A stretch of DNA of 64,000 nt from an uncultured Gemmiger sp. (GTDB lineage: Bacteria > Bacillota > Clostridia > Oscillospirales > Ruminococcaceae). The first letter of the stretch is position 1; each line of letters opens with the position of its first letter. Made by a program: the position numbers and the translations under genes. The notes below the pieces were generated by a model, which ran no database searches, had not been told where the DNA came from, and saw only the letters and a program-made list of their open reading frames with translations. Shown one piece after another: positions 18,251-27,758 of the stretch. Location: assembly GCA_944388145.1 (NCBI GenBank), contig CALXHQ010000004.1, positions 1-64,000 on the forward strand, written 5' to 3'.

Positions 18251-19051
18251 TTACGCCTCGGTCTTGGCGGCCTTCTTGGCAGTGCGCTTGGCCGGGGCCT
18301 TTTTAGCGGGGGCAGTCTCCGCAGCGGCAGTGGCAGCCTTCTTGGCGGCGGGCTTTTTGGCAGCGGCAGCCTTGGGCTTGCAGCCACGGCGGGCAGGCTT
18401 CTTGGCAGGTTCTTCAACGGAATCAGCGGCCGCAGCGGGAGCGCTTACCGCAGGGGCGGTCTCCTGGACAGGGGCAGCCTGAGCAGCAGCCTTGGCAGCC
18501 TCGGTCAGGCTGTCGGCAGCTGCCTCCAGCTCAGCCTTGGCCTTGGCAGCCTGGGCTTTGGCGCTGGTCTTGGGCTTGCGAGTGACCTCCTCAATGGCCC
18601 ACAGCTGGTTATCGCCGTTCACATCGGACCAGATCTGCAGCGGGGCGCCGTTCTCGGTGCTCATCCCCACCACGTCCAGGCATTTGCCGGCCAGGTTGGA
18701 CTTGATTTTGCAGCGGCCGTCGTTGAGGGGGTCCACCACCCACAGCTGGCTGCTGGCATTGGCACCCTCCCACTGATGGACGCGGGTACCGTCGGTGACA
18801 CCGCTGCAATCCAGATCCATCATCTTGCCGGTGAAACGGTTTTTGACGCGGTAAACACCCTCACCCGCACGGACAAAGCTCCACTGCTGCCACTCGGCGC
18901 CGGCGTTGTCCCACAGCTGAATCTTGGCACCGTTGTCGGTGTTATAATCGGCGACTTCCACCACCTTGCCGTTGGCGGCGCTGATGGTGTAGAACTTGTC
19001 CTCAGTGATCACAGTCTGTGCCACTTTCTTTGTTGTTTTCTTCACAGCCAT
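18251..19051 (-). CDS. RICIN (beta-trefoil) protein with histone-H1-like tail
   Basis: 266 residues in two parts. Residues about 10-150 form a ricin-type beta-trefoil with three repeats, each having the QxW-type motif (WQQWSF, SQLWVV, NQLWAI). Residues about 155-266 are alanine, lysine and proline rich (PAKKPARRGCKPKAAAAKKPAAKKA and similar), resembling histone H1 tails and bacterial AlgP/Hc1-like proteins. There is no signal peptide or membrane helix. AGGAGGGG precedes ATG 19051; an upstream extension to 19219 overlaps the promoter. Beta-trefoils bind sugars and the basic tail could bind nucleic acid, but the combined function is unknown. Confidence 0.75.
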   Translation of the reverse strand: MAVKKTTKKVAQTVITEDKFYTISAANGKVVEVADYNTDNGAKIQLWDNAGAEWQQWSFVRAGEGVYRVKNRFTGKMMDLDCSGVTDGTRVHQWEGANASSQLWVVDPLNDGRCKIKSNLAGKCLDVVGMSTENGAPLQIWSDVNGDNQLWAIEEVTRKPKTSAKAQAAKAKAELEAAADSLTEAAKAAAQAAPVQETAPAVSAPAAAADSVEEPAKKPARRGCKPKAAAAKKPAAKKAATAAAETAPAKKAPAKRTAKKAAKTEA

Positions 19052-19190
19052 TGCTGCTCCCCTCCTAAAAGGTATCTCAAGATTGTTCCATGTGTTCTTC
19101 GTTGTACTACTGCGCCGACCCAAGGCGGAGTGAACCGCTGCGGCGTTTACGGGAAATGCCGGCGGCGAGTTAGCCGCCTGTACAATGGTT

Positions 19191-19219
19191 ATTATAGCCA
19201 CAAATCGCGCCAGCGTCAA
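19191..19219 (-). promoter_or_regulatory. Promoter of the RICIN gene
   Basis: Minus-strand TTGACG (plus 19214-19219) and TATAAT (plus 19191-19196), spacer 17 bp, close to the sigma-A consensus and consistent with strong expression. Confidence 0.75.
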
Positions 19220-19248
19220 GTTTTAGACGTATCGGCGGCATTTTGCAC

Positions 19249-19281
19249 AAAAAAGCCGGGCATGCAGACGGCACACCCGGC
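19249..19281 (-). terminator. Terminator of the FtsX-type permease operon
   Basis: GCCGGG at 19255-19260 pairs with CCCGGC at 19276-19281; in the minus direction a run of six T follows. It lies about 60 bp beyond the permease stop codon. Confidence 0.7.
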
Positions 19282-19339
19282 AATTTTCAGGTTTTTTGGG
19301 GGCAAATCGCAGCCTTCGACAGAATCGGCGCTGCTGCGA

Positions 19340-22300
19340 TCATTCCGGCGCCTTCATGCTTTCCACCATCGAGATGGCCTTGAGTTTGCGGCCCATCAGC
19401 AGATTGACGATGAAGCTGAACAGCATGGTCAGCGCCAGCGAATAGACAAAGCTGGAGGGGTCGATGGTGCGGCCGAACATCACGGCGTCCACTTCGACGG
19501 TGTAAATGACAAACCGGTGCAGGGCGATGCCCAAAACCAGGCCAAACAGCGCCCCGATCACGGTGAGGGCCACCGTCTCGCGCATGACATAGGCGCTGAC
19601 CTCCCGGTCGTAAAAGCCCAGAACCTTGATGGTGGCAATCTCCTTGACGCGCTCGGCCACATTGATGTTGGTCAGGTTGTACAGTACCACCAGGGCCAGC
19701 ACCGCGGCGCAGACGACAATCATAACCACCACCGCGTTGATGGAATTGAGCATGTTGAGCACCTGGTTCATCATGTCGGCGGTAAAGGTCAGGCTGGCCA
19801 CCTCGTCCATGTCCAGTAGCTTTTGCGAGACCCCATCGCGGGCCTGCTGGCTGTCATCCGCCAGGATGGAGAGAATACTGTTCCACTCCGGCTGGGCTCC
19901 AAAAGCCTGGGCATAGGTATCGGGACTCATATAGACATAGTTGGAGACATAGTTCTCGCAGACACCGCTGACCGTGAACTGCCCCTGCACATCGTCGCCG
20001 TTGACCAGGGTAACGGTATCCCCGGCGCGGACATCCAGCAGTTCGGCCAGCTTTTCGGTCATCACGATGCCTGTCTCGCCCAGGGGCGTGGCCTTGCGGG
20101 AGACCCGCTCATGCATATTGATATAATCATTGAGTGCGGCTGCGTCCTCGGGTACCATCAGGTAAACCTCGGCGGTGGAACCGTCGGGCATCTGCTGGGT
20201 GGTAACCTCGGTCATGGCAGCCAGCGACTCCGTCACCTCACCGTCGCTGCCGCCGCCAAACAGGTAATCGTACACCGGGCCGGACTGGGTATCCTCCGAA
20301 TCAGTCACGGCGGTCATCAGATCGTACTGGCTCACGTCGGTGAACTGTTTGACCATGATTCCGTTGATGGAGTCCGAGATGCCAAAGCCGGTGAGCAGCA
20401 GTGCGGTACAGCCTGCCACGCCGATGACCGTCATCCAAAAGCGGCGCTTATACCGGAACAGGTTGCGGCAGGTAACCTTGTAGGTGAAGCTCAGGCGGCT
20501 CCACAGCGGGCGGATGCGCTCCAGCAGGATGCGCTTGCCGGCCTTGGGGGCGCGGGGACGCATCAGGCTGGCGGGGCTTTCCCGCAGGGAACTGCGGCAG
20601 GTCAGGATGGTGACCGCCAGGGTAATTCCTACCAGAGCACCGCTGGACAACAGCGCATAGTTCCAGCGCCAGACAGCGTGGAAGGCCGGCAGATAGTACA
20701 TCATGGCATAGGCAAACCAGATAACCGACGGGAACACAATGAACCCGAAGGCCAGCCCCGCCAGCGCGCCCAGCACGGCGGCGGTCATGGCATACAACAC
20801 ATACTTGCGCATGATGGCACCGTTGCCATAGCCCAGCGCCTTCATGGTGCCGATCTGCAGGCGTTCCTCCTCCACCATACGGGTCATCGTGGTGGAGACC
20901 ACCAGCGCCGCCACCAGGAAGAAGAAGACGGGGAACACGCCGGCCAGCGCCTCCACCTTGGTCACATTGCCGGCAAAGGAATTGTAACTGACATTGTTGT
21001 CCCGATCCCAGACATACCAGGTGGGAAGCTTGATGGCGTCCAGATCTGCCTGGGCGTCCTCCAGTTTCTGGCGGGCATCGGCCAGTTCCTGCTCGGCCTC
21101 GGCCTTGCCCTCCTCGTAATCAATCTCGCCGTCCGCCAGCTTCTGCCGGTTTTCCTCAATGGTCTGGCGGGCATCGTCCAGCTCGGCGCGGGCGTCGGCC
21201 AGCTGCTGGTAGGCGTCGGCGATCTGCCGCTTTGCATCTTCCAGTTGGACCTGGCGGTCCGTCAGGGTTGCCCAGCCCTCATCCAGCTGGACCTTGCCGG
21301 CTTCCAGCTGGCGCTTTGCCTCATAGAAAGTCTCGGCCTGGGTATTGTATTCCTCCCATCCGGCATCCAGCTGGGCTTTGCCCTCATCCAGCCGCTTTTT
21401 GGCATCGGCCAGCTGCTGCTCACTCTCGGCAATGGTCACGGCATACTGCTCCATCTGGATGCGGGTGGCTTCCAGCACAGGCCCGTTCGTATCCAGTTCT
21501 GCTTTGGCTGCATCCAGCTGCTGCCGGAGCGCCTGAAGGCTTTCTTGCTGGAAGAGGGCAATTGCTTCCTCCTCAGTGGAGGCTGCGCCGCTTTCCAAAA
21601 TGGCGGCAATCCCGGCATCCAGGCCTTTCTGGGCGGTATTCAGCTGCTTGAGCTGGTCCAGCTGGGTCTGACTTGCCTCCAGGCTGTCCAGCTTGGGCTG
21701 GACGATATCCTCCGCCACTTTGACCATCGTCTCGTTTTCAATGTCCAGGTCAAAGCCCATCCGGGCAGCCATAGCCTGCAGACCCAGCAGCCAGGCCTGG
21801 CGCGCCTGGTTGTATGCCTGTTCCAGTTCCGCCAATTCCTCATCGGTAACGCTGGAGCCGGTTCCTCCGCCAGCCTGTCCACTGTCACTGCCGGAACCAT
21901 TGCGGGCATCGGGCTGGGCACTTTCTGCAGTGGATACGGGCGGTTCCGGTTGCTGTTCTCTCTGGGCAAGGGCGTCCTCATAGGCAGCTTTGGCAGCCTG
22001 TTCCGCCTCCCGCAGAGATTTCAGCTGAGCAAGGCCGTCCAGCGCCTCCTGCTTTTCGGCAATGCTCTCGTCCGAGAACAGCGCTTTGGCCTCCTGCTCA
22101 CTGGTGGCGGCGCCGCTGGTGATCAGTGCCTGGATACCGGTTTGCAGGCCGTTGTAAGCCTGGTTCAGCTGCTGGAGCTGGGTATACTGCTCCTCGCCCG
22201 CCTGGTACTTTGCCAGGCCCTCATCATAGGCTTGCTTGCCTTGCTCGTACAGGGCCAGGCCATCCTCGTACTGCTGCCTGCCCTGTTCAAATTTGGCATA

Positions 22301-23467
22301 GCCGTCATTGTACTGTTTCAGGCCATCCTCATACTGTTTTTGGGCCTCTTCCAGTTTCAGCCTTCCATCATTGAGCAGTTTTTCAGCATCGCCCATCTGC
22401 GCCACGCCGGAATCGTACTCTGCCTGGCGTTCTTCCAGCGTCCGGCGGCCATCGGCAAGCTGCTGTTCCCCGTCTGTGACCAGCTGCTCGTTGTCCTGCA
22501 GCTCAGCCAAGCCATCGGCATATTCCTGTTCGCCGTCAGTCACCTTCTGTTCACCATCGGCCAGCTCCTTCCGGCCGTCGGCCAACTCCTGGGCGGCATC
22601 GTCCAGTTTCTGGTCGGCCTCGGCCTCGGCGTCATAGTATTCCTGCCAGCCGTCATCAAGTTCTGCCTGGGCATCGCTTACCACGGAATCGTACCGGGCC
22701 TGGCATCGCACATCCTCGATGGCCTCCACCCGGTCGGCCACTGTATCCACCAGGTCGGTGTAGGCGTCGTCAAAGCTGAGCAGGTCGGCGGCGCCGTCCA
22801 CCGTCAGGTAAATTTCGGTATAGGTGTCGCTGTTGGCAAAGGCGGCTGCCGGGGTGTACAGCACCACCTGCACTGTACCGCTGCCCACACTGGCAGGTTC
22901 CCGCTCGAAGGAAAAGTAATAGGTATCGTGGACCACACCCACCACTGTGAAGGTGGTTTCGGCCATGGTGTCCTCAAGATTTTCATTGTCCGGGTCCAAC
23001 GTCAGCGTATCGCCGATATCAAAACTGCGGTTGAGGGTGTCCACCCCGGCCTCTACCACGCACTCGCCCGGTTTTTCAGGCCAGCGGCCCTCCTCCAGCG
23101 TCAGGCGGTTGATGTTGTCCGGGCTGGACGGGTCCGCGGGCAGGCTGTGGATGCGGCAGACCAGCTCGCTGCCGTCCTGCTCCACCAGCAGGTCCGCCGA
23201 GTGGCCCCCCTGCGCCTTTGCCACACCGTCCACCTGCTCCAGCGCAGTGACATCGTCGTCGGTCAGCCCCAGGGTGGACACCACCCGCAGGTCAAACAGA
23301 TTGCCGGCGTCCAGATACTCGTCCATCGAGTCTTCCATATCCGGCGTGGTGGACATAAGGCCCGCCAAAAAGCCGACGCCCAGCGCCACAATGGCAAAGA
23401 TAGCGATGAATCGGCTTTTGCTGCCCTTGAAGGTGCGCAGTATATTTTTTTGGTAGCTGTTTGCCAT
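19340..23467 (-). CDS. FtsX-family ABC permease with giant extracytoplasmic coiled coil
   Basis: 1375 residues, far longer than typical MacB/FtsX permeases (about 400-800). A helix near residues 20-40 anchors an extracytoplasmic domain. Residues about 250-800 are dominated by heptad-like repeats (ADGEQKVTDGEQEYADG, QYEDGLALYEQGKQAYDEG), like the tape-measure coiled coils of YhgE/Pip proteins. They are interrupted near residue 515 by a short Pro/Ser/Gly-rich linker. The remaining helices form two FtsX domains with a second small extracytoplasmic domain. MacB-like transporters use ATP to drive periplasm-facing mechanics rather than classical transport. It starts within the stop codon region of the ATPase gene, in one operon with it. 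Confidence 0.85.
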   Translation of the reverse strand: MANSYQKNILRTFKGSKSRFIAIFAIVALGVGFLAGLMSTTPDMEDSMDEYLDAGNLFDLRVVSTLGLTDDDVTALEQVDGVAKAQGGHSADLLVEQDGSELVCRIHSLPADPSSPDNINRLTLEEGRWPEKPGECVVEAGVDTLNRSFDIGDTLTLDPDNENLEDTMAETTFTVVGVVHDTYYFSFEREPASVGSGTVQVVLYTPAAAFANSDTYTEIYLTVDGAADLLSFDDAYTDLVDTVADRVEAIEDVRCQARYDSVVSDAQAELDDGWQEYYDAEAEADQKLDDAAQELADGRKELADGEQKVTDGEQEYADGLAELQDNEQLVTDGEQQLADGRRTLEERQAEYDSGVAQMGDAEKLLNDGRLKLEEAQKQYEDGLKQYNDGYAKFEQGRQQYEDGLALYEQGKQAYDEGLAKYQAGEEQYTQLQQLNQAYNGLQTGIQALITSGAATSEQEAKALFSDESIAEKQEALDGLAQLKSLREAEQAAKAAYEDALAQREQQPEPPVSTAESAQPDARNGSGSDSGQAGGGTGSSVTDEELAELEQAYNQARQAWLLGLQAMAARMGFDLDIENETMVKVAEDIVQPKLDSLEASQTQLDQLKQLNTAQKGLDAGIAAILESGAASTEEEAIALFQQESLQALRQQLDAAKAELDTNGPVLEATRIQMEQYAVTIAESEQQLADAKKRLDEGKAQLDAGWEEYNTQAETFYEAKRQLEAGKVQLDEGWATLTDRQVQLEDAKRQIADAYQQLADARAELDDARQTIEENRQKLADGEIDYEEGKAEAEQELADARQKLEDAQADLDAIKLPTWYVWDRDNNVSYNSFAGNVTKVEALAGVFPVFFFLVAALVVSTTMTRMVEEERLQIGTMKALGYGNGAIMRKYVLYAMTAAVLGALAGLAFGFIVFPSVIWFAYAMMYYLPAFHAVWRWNYALLSSGALVGITLAVTILTCRSSLRESPASLMRPRAPKAGKRILLERIRPLWSRLSFTYKVTCRNLFRYKRRFWMTVIGVAGCTALLLTGFGISDSINGIMVKQFTDVSQYDLMTAVTDSEDTQSGPVYDYLFGGGSDGEVTESLAAMTEVTTQQMPDGSTAEVYLMVPEDAAALNDYINMHERVSRKATPLGETGIVMTEKLAELLDVRAGDTVTLVNGDDVQGQFTVSGVCENYVSNYVYMSPDTYAQAFGAQPEWNSILSILADDSQQARDGVSQKLLDMDEVASLTFTADMMNQVLNMLNSINAVVVMIVVCAAVLALVVLYNLTNINVAERVKEIATIKVLGFYDREVSAYVMRETVALTVIGALFGLVLGIALHRFVIYTVEVDAVMFGRTIDPSSFVYSLALTMLFSFIVNLLMGRKLKAISMVESMKAPE

Positions 23468-24181
23468 TTACCATTCGATCCTTTCCACCGGGGTGGGATT
23501 GGGGTTGCATTTGATCTCCACCACGCGCCCGCTGTTGATACGGATGACCCGGTCCGCCATGGCTGCCAGCGCGCTGTTGTGGGTGATGACAATGACGGTG
23601 CGGCCCTTCTGCCGGCAGGTGTTCTGCAGCAGTTCCAGTACCTGCTTGCCGGTCTTGTAATCCAGGGCGCCGGTGGGCTCGTCACACAGCAGGATCTTGG
23701 GGTTTTTGGCCAGGGCTCGGGCGATGGCCACACGCTGCTGCTCACCGCCGGAAAGCTGCGCCGGGAAATTGTTCTTGCGGCCGGCCAGTCCCACCTCGTC
23801 CAGCACCAGGTCGGCGTCCAGCGGGTCGCGGCAGATCTCACTGGCCAGCTCAACATTCTCGCGGGCGGTCAGGTTCTGCACCAGATTGTAAAACTGAAAG
23901 ACAAACCCCACATCATAGCGGCGGTACTCCGTCAGCTGGCGGCTGTTGAAGCGGCTGACGCAGGCGCCGTCCAGCAGGATGGTACCCTCGTCGCAGGTAT
24001 CCATACCGCCCAGCATGTTCAGCACTGTGGTCTTGCCGGCGCCGGAGGGACCGAGGATAACACAAAACTCCCCTTTTTCAATGGTGAAGCAGACATGGTC
24101 GGCGGCGGCGATGCGGGTATCGCCCATCTGATAGTATTTGCAGACATTGTCAAAGACGACATAGGCGTTTTGGGCTGGCAT
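23468..24181 (-). CDS. MacB/LolD-type ABC ATPase
   Basis: 237 residues. Walker [19 protein letters not shown], signature [15 protein letters not shown], Walker [13 protein letters not shown] and the switch His in VITHN. This spelling is diagnostic of the LolD/MacB/FtsE group that works with FtsX-fold permeases. GGAGCTACCC lies before ATG 24181. It is translated immediately ahead of the 1375-residue permease and is divergent from a TetR regulator, so the three genes form one regulated export or envelope module. Confidence 0.92.
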   Translation of the reverse strand: MPAQNAYVVFDNVCKYYQMGDTRIAAADHVCFTIEKGEFCVILGPSGAGKTTVLNMLGGMDTCDEGTILLDGACVSRFNSRQLTEYRRYDVGFVFQFYNLVQNLTARENVELASEICRDPLDADLVLDEVGLAGRKNNFPAQLSGGEQQRVAIARALAKNPKILLCDEPTGALDYKTGKQVLELLQNTCRQKGRTVIVITHNSALAAMADRVIRINSGRVVEIKCNPNPTPVERIEW

Positions 24182-24245
24182 GGGTAGCTCCTTTGGTGAT
24201 GCATTATGAAATAAACGGTTGTTGATTATTTTACCTCTTGTGGAA

Positions 24246-24251
24246 AGTATA
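24246..24251 (-). promoter_or_regulatory. Extended -10 box for the exporter operon
   Basis: Minus-strand TGATATACT (TATACT at plus 24246-24251) is an extended -10 element with no clear -35 box. GTTGTTGATT at 24218-24227, between it and the start codon, matches the other candidate operator boxes in this gap. Confidence 0.45.
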
Positions 24252-24359
24252 TCAGCAGGTTTTGAATATTTTTTGAATAATCTGTGGCAGGCACCCTGAT
24301 TTTTTGTGAAATTCCACTGTTTTCAAGCCTTCTTGGGCGGGCTGTTTACTGAACAGTTG

Positions 24360-24387
24360 TTGATTTTCGATGCAGTTTCATTATAAT
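24360..24387 (+). promoter_or_regulatory. Promoter of the TetR-family regulator
   Basis: TTGATT at 24360-24365 and TATAAT at 24382-24387 with 16 bp between. The -35 box lies inside a GTTGTTGATT box (24356-24365), so a protein bound there would block transcription. Confidence 0.6.
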
Positions 24388-24432
24388 AAAAGAGAGACAC
24401 AATCTCAATCATTAAAACTCAGCGGTTCGTTC

Positions 24433-24467
24433 ATTAATCAACAGTTGTCGATCAAGTGTTGATTAAT
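24433..24467. promoter_or_regulatory. Inverted repeat, candidate TetR operator
   Basis: ATTAATCAACA at 24433-24443 and TGTTGATTAAT at 24457-24467 are perfect complements around a 13-bp spacer that contains a further TTGTCGAT. TTGTTGATT-like boxes also occur at 24218-24227 and 24356-24365. Repeated sites in a divergent promoter region suggest autoregulation and control of the exporter. Confidence 0.55.
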
Positions 24468-24525
24468 GCACAGGATTTTCACCGGTTGCAGGCTGCGAGC
24501 CGCTGGCGGAAAGGAGATGCTGCCA

Positions 24526-25089
24526 ATGGCAGACAAGCATACCGACCTGCGCGTGCTGAAAACACAGGAAAGCATCCGCCGGGCGTATCTGGAGCTGCTG
24601 CAAACGCACCAGGCCAAGGAGATCACCGTGACACAGATCTGCCGCCGGGCGCGCATCAACCGGGGCACCTTCTATCTCCACTATCAGGATACCCAGGCAC
24701 TGCTGGATGCCATCGTGGGGGACCTGGTGGACGAGCTGGCGGTGGTCATCCACAAGTACCCGCCCAGGGAGCTGAAAGACAACCCGTTCCCCGTGATCTA
24801 CGAGGCGTTTTCCACCTTTGCCCGGCACGCGGATTTTCTGCCTTTTTTGCAGGAAAACGGCAGCCCGGAGTTTCTGGACAGGCTGAAAGCCCTGCTGAAT
24901 GAGATGCTGCTGACCGAATGGCTGCCCATGCACAGCGAACAGAAGCAGGAGGATTACCCCTACATCAATGCCTTTATCGTCTCCGGCACCATCGAGGTGT
25001 TCAAGGTCTGGGTACAGGGGGGTATGCAAAAAAGTGCCCGCGACCTGGCCACCCTGATCGAGCGGCTGGCGTTGGAGGGTATCCGCTGA
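24526..25089 (+). CDS. TetR/AcrR-family transcriptional regulator
   Basis: 187 residues. The N-terminal helix-turn-helix covers about residues 12-55 (AYLELLQTHQAKEITVTQICRRARINRGTFYLHYQD), followed by a helical ligand domain with a DUF-type TetR_C segment. AAAGGAG at 24510-24516 is well spaced from ATG 24526; the frame extends to 24466 but that start lies in the inverted repeat. It is divergent from the FtsX/MacB operon and probably represses it. Confidence 0.88.
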   Translation: MADKHTDLRVLKTQESIRRAYLELLQTHQAKEITVTQICRRARINRGTFYLHYQDTQALLDAIVGDLVDELAVVIHKYPPRELKDNPFPVIYEAFSTFARHADFLPFLQENGSPEFLDRLKALLNEMLLTEWLPMHSEQKQEDYPYINAFIVSGTIEVFKVWVQGGMQKSARDLATLIERLALEGIR

Positions 25090-25165
25090 CCACTGTTTTT
25101 GCACAGTTTACTCCCGTTTTATTGAAGAATTGTTAAACCGTAAAATGTGGAATGGAGGTTTTTTC

Positions 25166-26842
25166 ATGAAAGTCATCATCATCGGCGGCGTGGCCGGCGG
25201 TGCCTCGGCGGCAGCCCGGCTGCGGCGGCTGAACGAACAGGCCGAAATTATCCTGCTGGAGCGCGGGCCCTATATCTCCTTTGCCAACTGCGGCCTGCCC
25301 TATTACGTGGGCGGGGTCATCCCCGAAAAATCGGCGCTGACGCTGCAAACGCCGGAAAGTTTCCGTCAGCGGTTTGGCATCGACGTGCGGGTAAACAGCG
25401 AGGCCACCGCCATCGACATTGCAGCCAAGACGGTCACTGTGCAGGGCCCGGACGGCAGCTATACCGAAGGTTATGACAGGCTGATCCTCTCCCCCGGCGC
25501 AGCACCGGTGGTACCGCCGCTGCCCGGATTGGATGACCCGCGGGTGTTCACGCTGCGCACCATTCCCGACGCCGAGCGCATCCGGGCCCACATCCGGGAG
25601 CATCAGCCCCGGCGGGCGGCGGTGATCGGCGGCGGGTACATCGGCGTGGAGATGGCTGAGAATCTGGTCCATACCGGGCTGGAAACCTCCATTGTGGAGC
25701 TGAGCGATCACCTGATTGCCCCGCTGGACCGGGATATGGCCTGCGAGGTGCACCAGTATGCCCGCAGCCAGGGACTGAACCTTATTTTGAACAATGGGGT
25801 ACGGGCGGTCCGCCCGGAGGGTGCCGCCCTGCAGGTACAGCTGAACCGGGGCACGCTGGAGGCCGACCTGGTGATCCTGGCGGTGGGTGTGCGGCCGGAC
25901 ACGGCGCTGGCCAAGGACGCCGGGCTGGAATTGGACGCCAAAGGCTGCATTACAGTGGACAGCCATATGCGCACCTCGGCCCCGGATGTCTATGCCGTGG
26001 GCGACGCCGTGCAAGTAACCGACTTTATCACCGGCCAGCCGGGATTTGTGCCGCTGGCTGGTCCCGCCAACAAGCAGGGGCGCATTGCAGCGGACAACAT
26101 CTGCGGCATCGCCAGCGAGTACAAAGGCACGCAGGGGTCATCGGTGTTGAAGGTGTTCGGCATGACAGCGGCCATGACGGGCATCAACGAGCGCACCGCC
26201 AAAGCCGCCGGGCTGGACTACGACAAGATGTACACCTACAATAACGCCCACGCCGGCTACTATCCCGGCGCCAGCGGCATCTCGATGAAGGTGCTGTACG
26301 AGAAAGCCAGCGGCCGCATCCTTGGCGCACAGCTCTCCGGCTTTGAGGGGGTGGACAAGCGCTGCGATGTGCTGGCCACTGCCATCCGCGCCCACATGAC
26401 CGCCGCCGACCTGACTGAGCTGGAACTCTGCTATGCACCGCCTTATGGGTCGGCCAAAGACCCGGTGAACTACGCGGGCTACGCCATCGAGAACGCCCGC
26501 AGCGGGCTGGTGCGCACCTATCACTGGCACGATGTGGCGGCGCTTCCCCGGGACGGCAGCGTGACACTGTTGGACGTGCGCACACCGGCCGAGTATGCCG
26601 CCGGGCACATTGAGGGCTACCGCAACCTCCCGCTGGACGAGCTGCGCGGACGCTTGGCCGAGCTGGACCCAGCCAAACCGGTGTTTCTGCACTGCCACAG
26701 CGGGCTGCGCAGCTACCTGGCCTGCCGCATCCTGAGCGGCAACGGCTTCACCTGTTATAACCTCACCGGCGGCTACCGGTTTTACAGCCTGGTGGTGCGG
26801 GAGACCAAGGCCGACGAGGCCCCCTGCTATCCCGCCCGCTGA
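25166..26842 (+). CDS. CoA-disulfide reductase / NADH oxidase family protein with rhodanese domain
   Basis: 558 residues. The N-terminal FAD site is IIIGGVAGGASAAARLRR; the redox-active Cys42 lies in SFANCGLPYYVGG, the hallmark of CoA-disulfide reductases and related single-cysteine enzymes. A second dinucleotide site, AVIGGGYIGVEMAENL, binds NAD(P)H. The dimerisation domain follows, and residues about 460-558 are a rhodanese with the active Cys near 510 (LHCHSGLRSY). Such fusions reduce CoA disulfide, persulfide or polysulfide and help with thiol redox balance or sulfur handling. TGGAGG precedes ATG 25166. It is monocistronic. Confidence 0.88.
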   Translation: MKVIIIGGVAGGASAAARLRRLNEQAEIILLERGPYISFANCGLPYYVGGVIPEKSALTLQTPESFRQRFGIDVRVNSEATAIDIAAKTVTVQGPDGSYTEGYDRLILSPGAAPVVPPLPGLDDPRVFTLRTIPDAERIRAHIREHQPRRAAVIGGGYIGVEMAENLVHTGLETSIVELSDHLIAPLDRDMACEVHQYARSQGLNLILNNGVRAVRPEGAALQVQLNRGTLEADLVILAVGVRPDTALAKDAGLELDAKGCITVDSHMRTSAPDVYAVGDAVQVTDFITGQPGFVPLAGPANKQGRIAADNICGIASEYKGTQGSSVLKVFGMTAAMTGINERTAKAAGLDYDKMYTYNNAHAGYYPGASGISMKVLYEKASGRILGAQLSGFEGVDKRCDVLATAIRAHMTAADLTELELCYAPPYGSAKDPVNYAGYAIENARSGLVRTYHWHDVAALPRDGSVTLLDVRTPAEYAAGHIEGYRNLPLDELRGRLAELDPAKPVFLHCHSGLRSYLACRILSGNGFTCYNLTGGYRFYSLVVRETKADEAPCYPAR

Positions 26843-26915
26843 GCCGGGCCGCAAATCTGGTGCGCGGAGGGCGGCGGACGAAAAGAAGCAAGCCCGCAAT
26901 CCGTCCTGCATTGAA

Positions 26916-26945
26916 AAGGCGGCAGCCTGAGCTGCCGCCTTATTC
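26916..26945. terminator. Bidirectional terminator between the reductase and split PBP gene
   Basis: AAGGCGGCAG at 26916-26925 and CTGCCGCCTT at 26932-26941 form a perfect 10-bp stem with a 6-nt loop. The stem overlaps the PBP stop codon. It is followed by A/T-rich DNA on both sides. Confidence 0.7.
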
Positions 26946-27662
26946 TTCCAGCGTCGGGTCGTACTCCCCCGTGGTGTCCAAAAATACCATGGAATTTTTG
27001 CGTACCTGCACCCCAGGCAGCGGGTACTGGGAAACCACCCGTTCCTCCTCACCGGTGATGTCCGCCTGCAGGCCATACTCAGCCAGTTTCAGCTTGGCGG
27101 CACCGGTGCGCCAGCCGGTCACATCCGGCACGGCGGCAAACAGCTTCTGCTGCTCTTCCTCAGTGAACTGGGGCGCGATGCCCAGATAGGGCAGTGATTT
27201 TTCCAAAACCTCGGCACAGACCGGCGCGGACAGTGAACCGCCCGAGGTGGTCCAGCTGTGGGGTTCGTCCAGGCAGACCAGCACCGCCAGTTTGGGGTCA
27301 TCGATAGGCGCCACCGCCACAAAGCTGGCGATGCGGGCGCGGGGGTCGTCGCTGTCCAATTTTTGGCTGGTGCCGGATTTGCCGCCTACCCGGTAGCCCG
27401 CCACCGCCGCGTTTTTGCCGGTTCCCGTGGTGACAACCCCCTCCATCAGCGCGCGCATGGTGGCAGAGGTTTCCTCCGAGATTACCTGCCGTTTGACGGT
27501 GGGCTGGCGCTCCCACAGGGTCACTCCATCCGCATCCACCGCCGTGGCCGCCACATAGGGCTGCATCAGCCGCCCGCCGTTGACGATGGCCGCCACCGCC
27601 GTGAGCATTTGCAGGTAGCTGACCTTGCTGCTCTGCCCGAAGGAACAGCTGGCCAGCTCCAC
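26940..27662 (-). pseudogene. C-terminal part of a penicillin-binding protein, cut off by an inserted element
   Basis: The 240 residues begin at VELASCSFGQSSKVSYLQML and contain the third transpeptidase motif KSGT (GGKSGTSQK) and one C-terminal PASTA domain (PDVTGWRTGAAKLKLAEYG). The first two active-site motifs are absent here; they are found 27 kb away at 54789-56117. The reading frame opens slightly into the element (apparent ATG at 27683) but lacks its own ribosome site. Joined across the ACCGG shared by both junctions, the two parts give one 683-residue SpoVD/FtsI-type class B PBP in frame. Confidence 0.85.
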
Positions 27663-27695
27663 CGGGCCCGCCCGGTACATCATTTTGGACCATGC
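27661..27695. other. Left attachment site (attL) and inverted arm
   Basis: Host PBP sequence ends with ACCGG at 27661-27665. After GCCCGCCC comes the arm GGTACATCATTTTGGACC plus ATGC, 27674-27695, whose complement recurs at the right end with two mismatches. The exact crossover cannot be placed inside the shared ACCGG. Confidence 0.75.
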
Positions 27696-27758
27696 CTGTG
27701 TTCAGGATAGTAATCCGTCTTGAAAGACCTTTTCTGTACTCCCGCGTACATTTGTATT

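Noticed and set aside
19823..24187. 1454-codon plus-strand open frame opposite the FtsX permease
   Set aside because: It is antisense to a coherent ABC permease/ATPase pair and reflects codon bias; no start signals.
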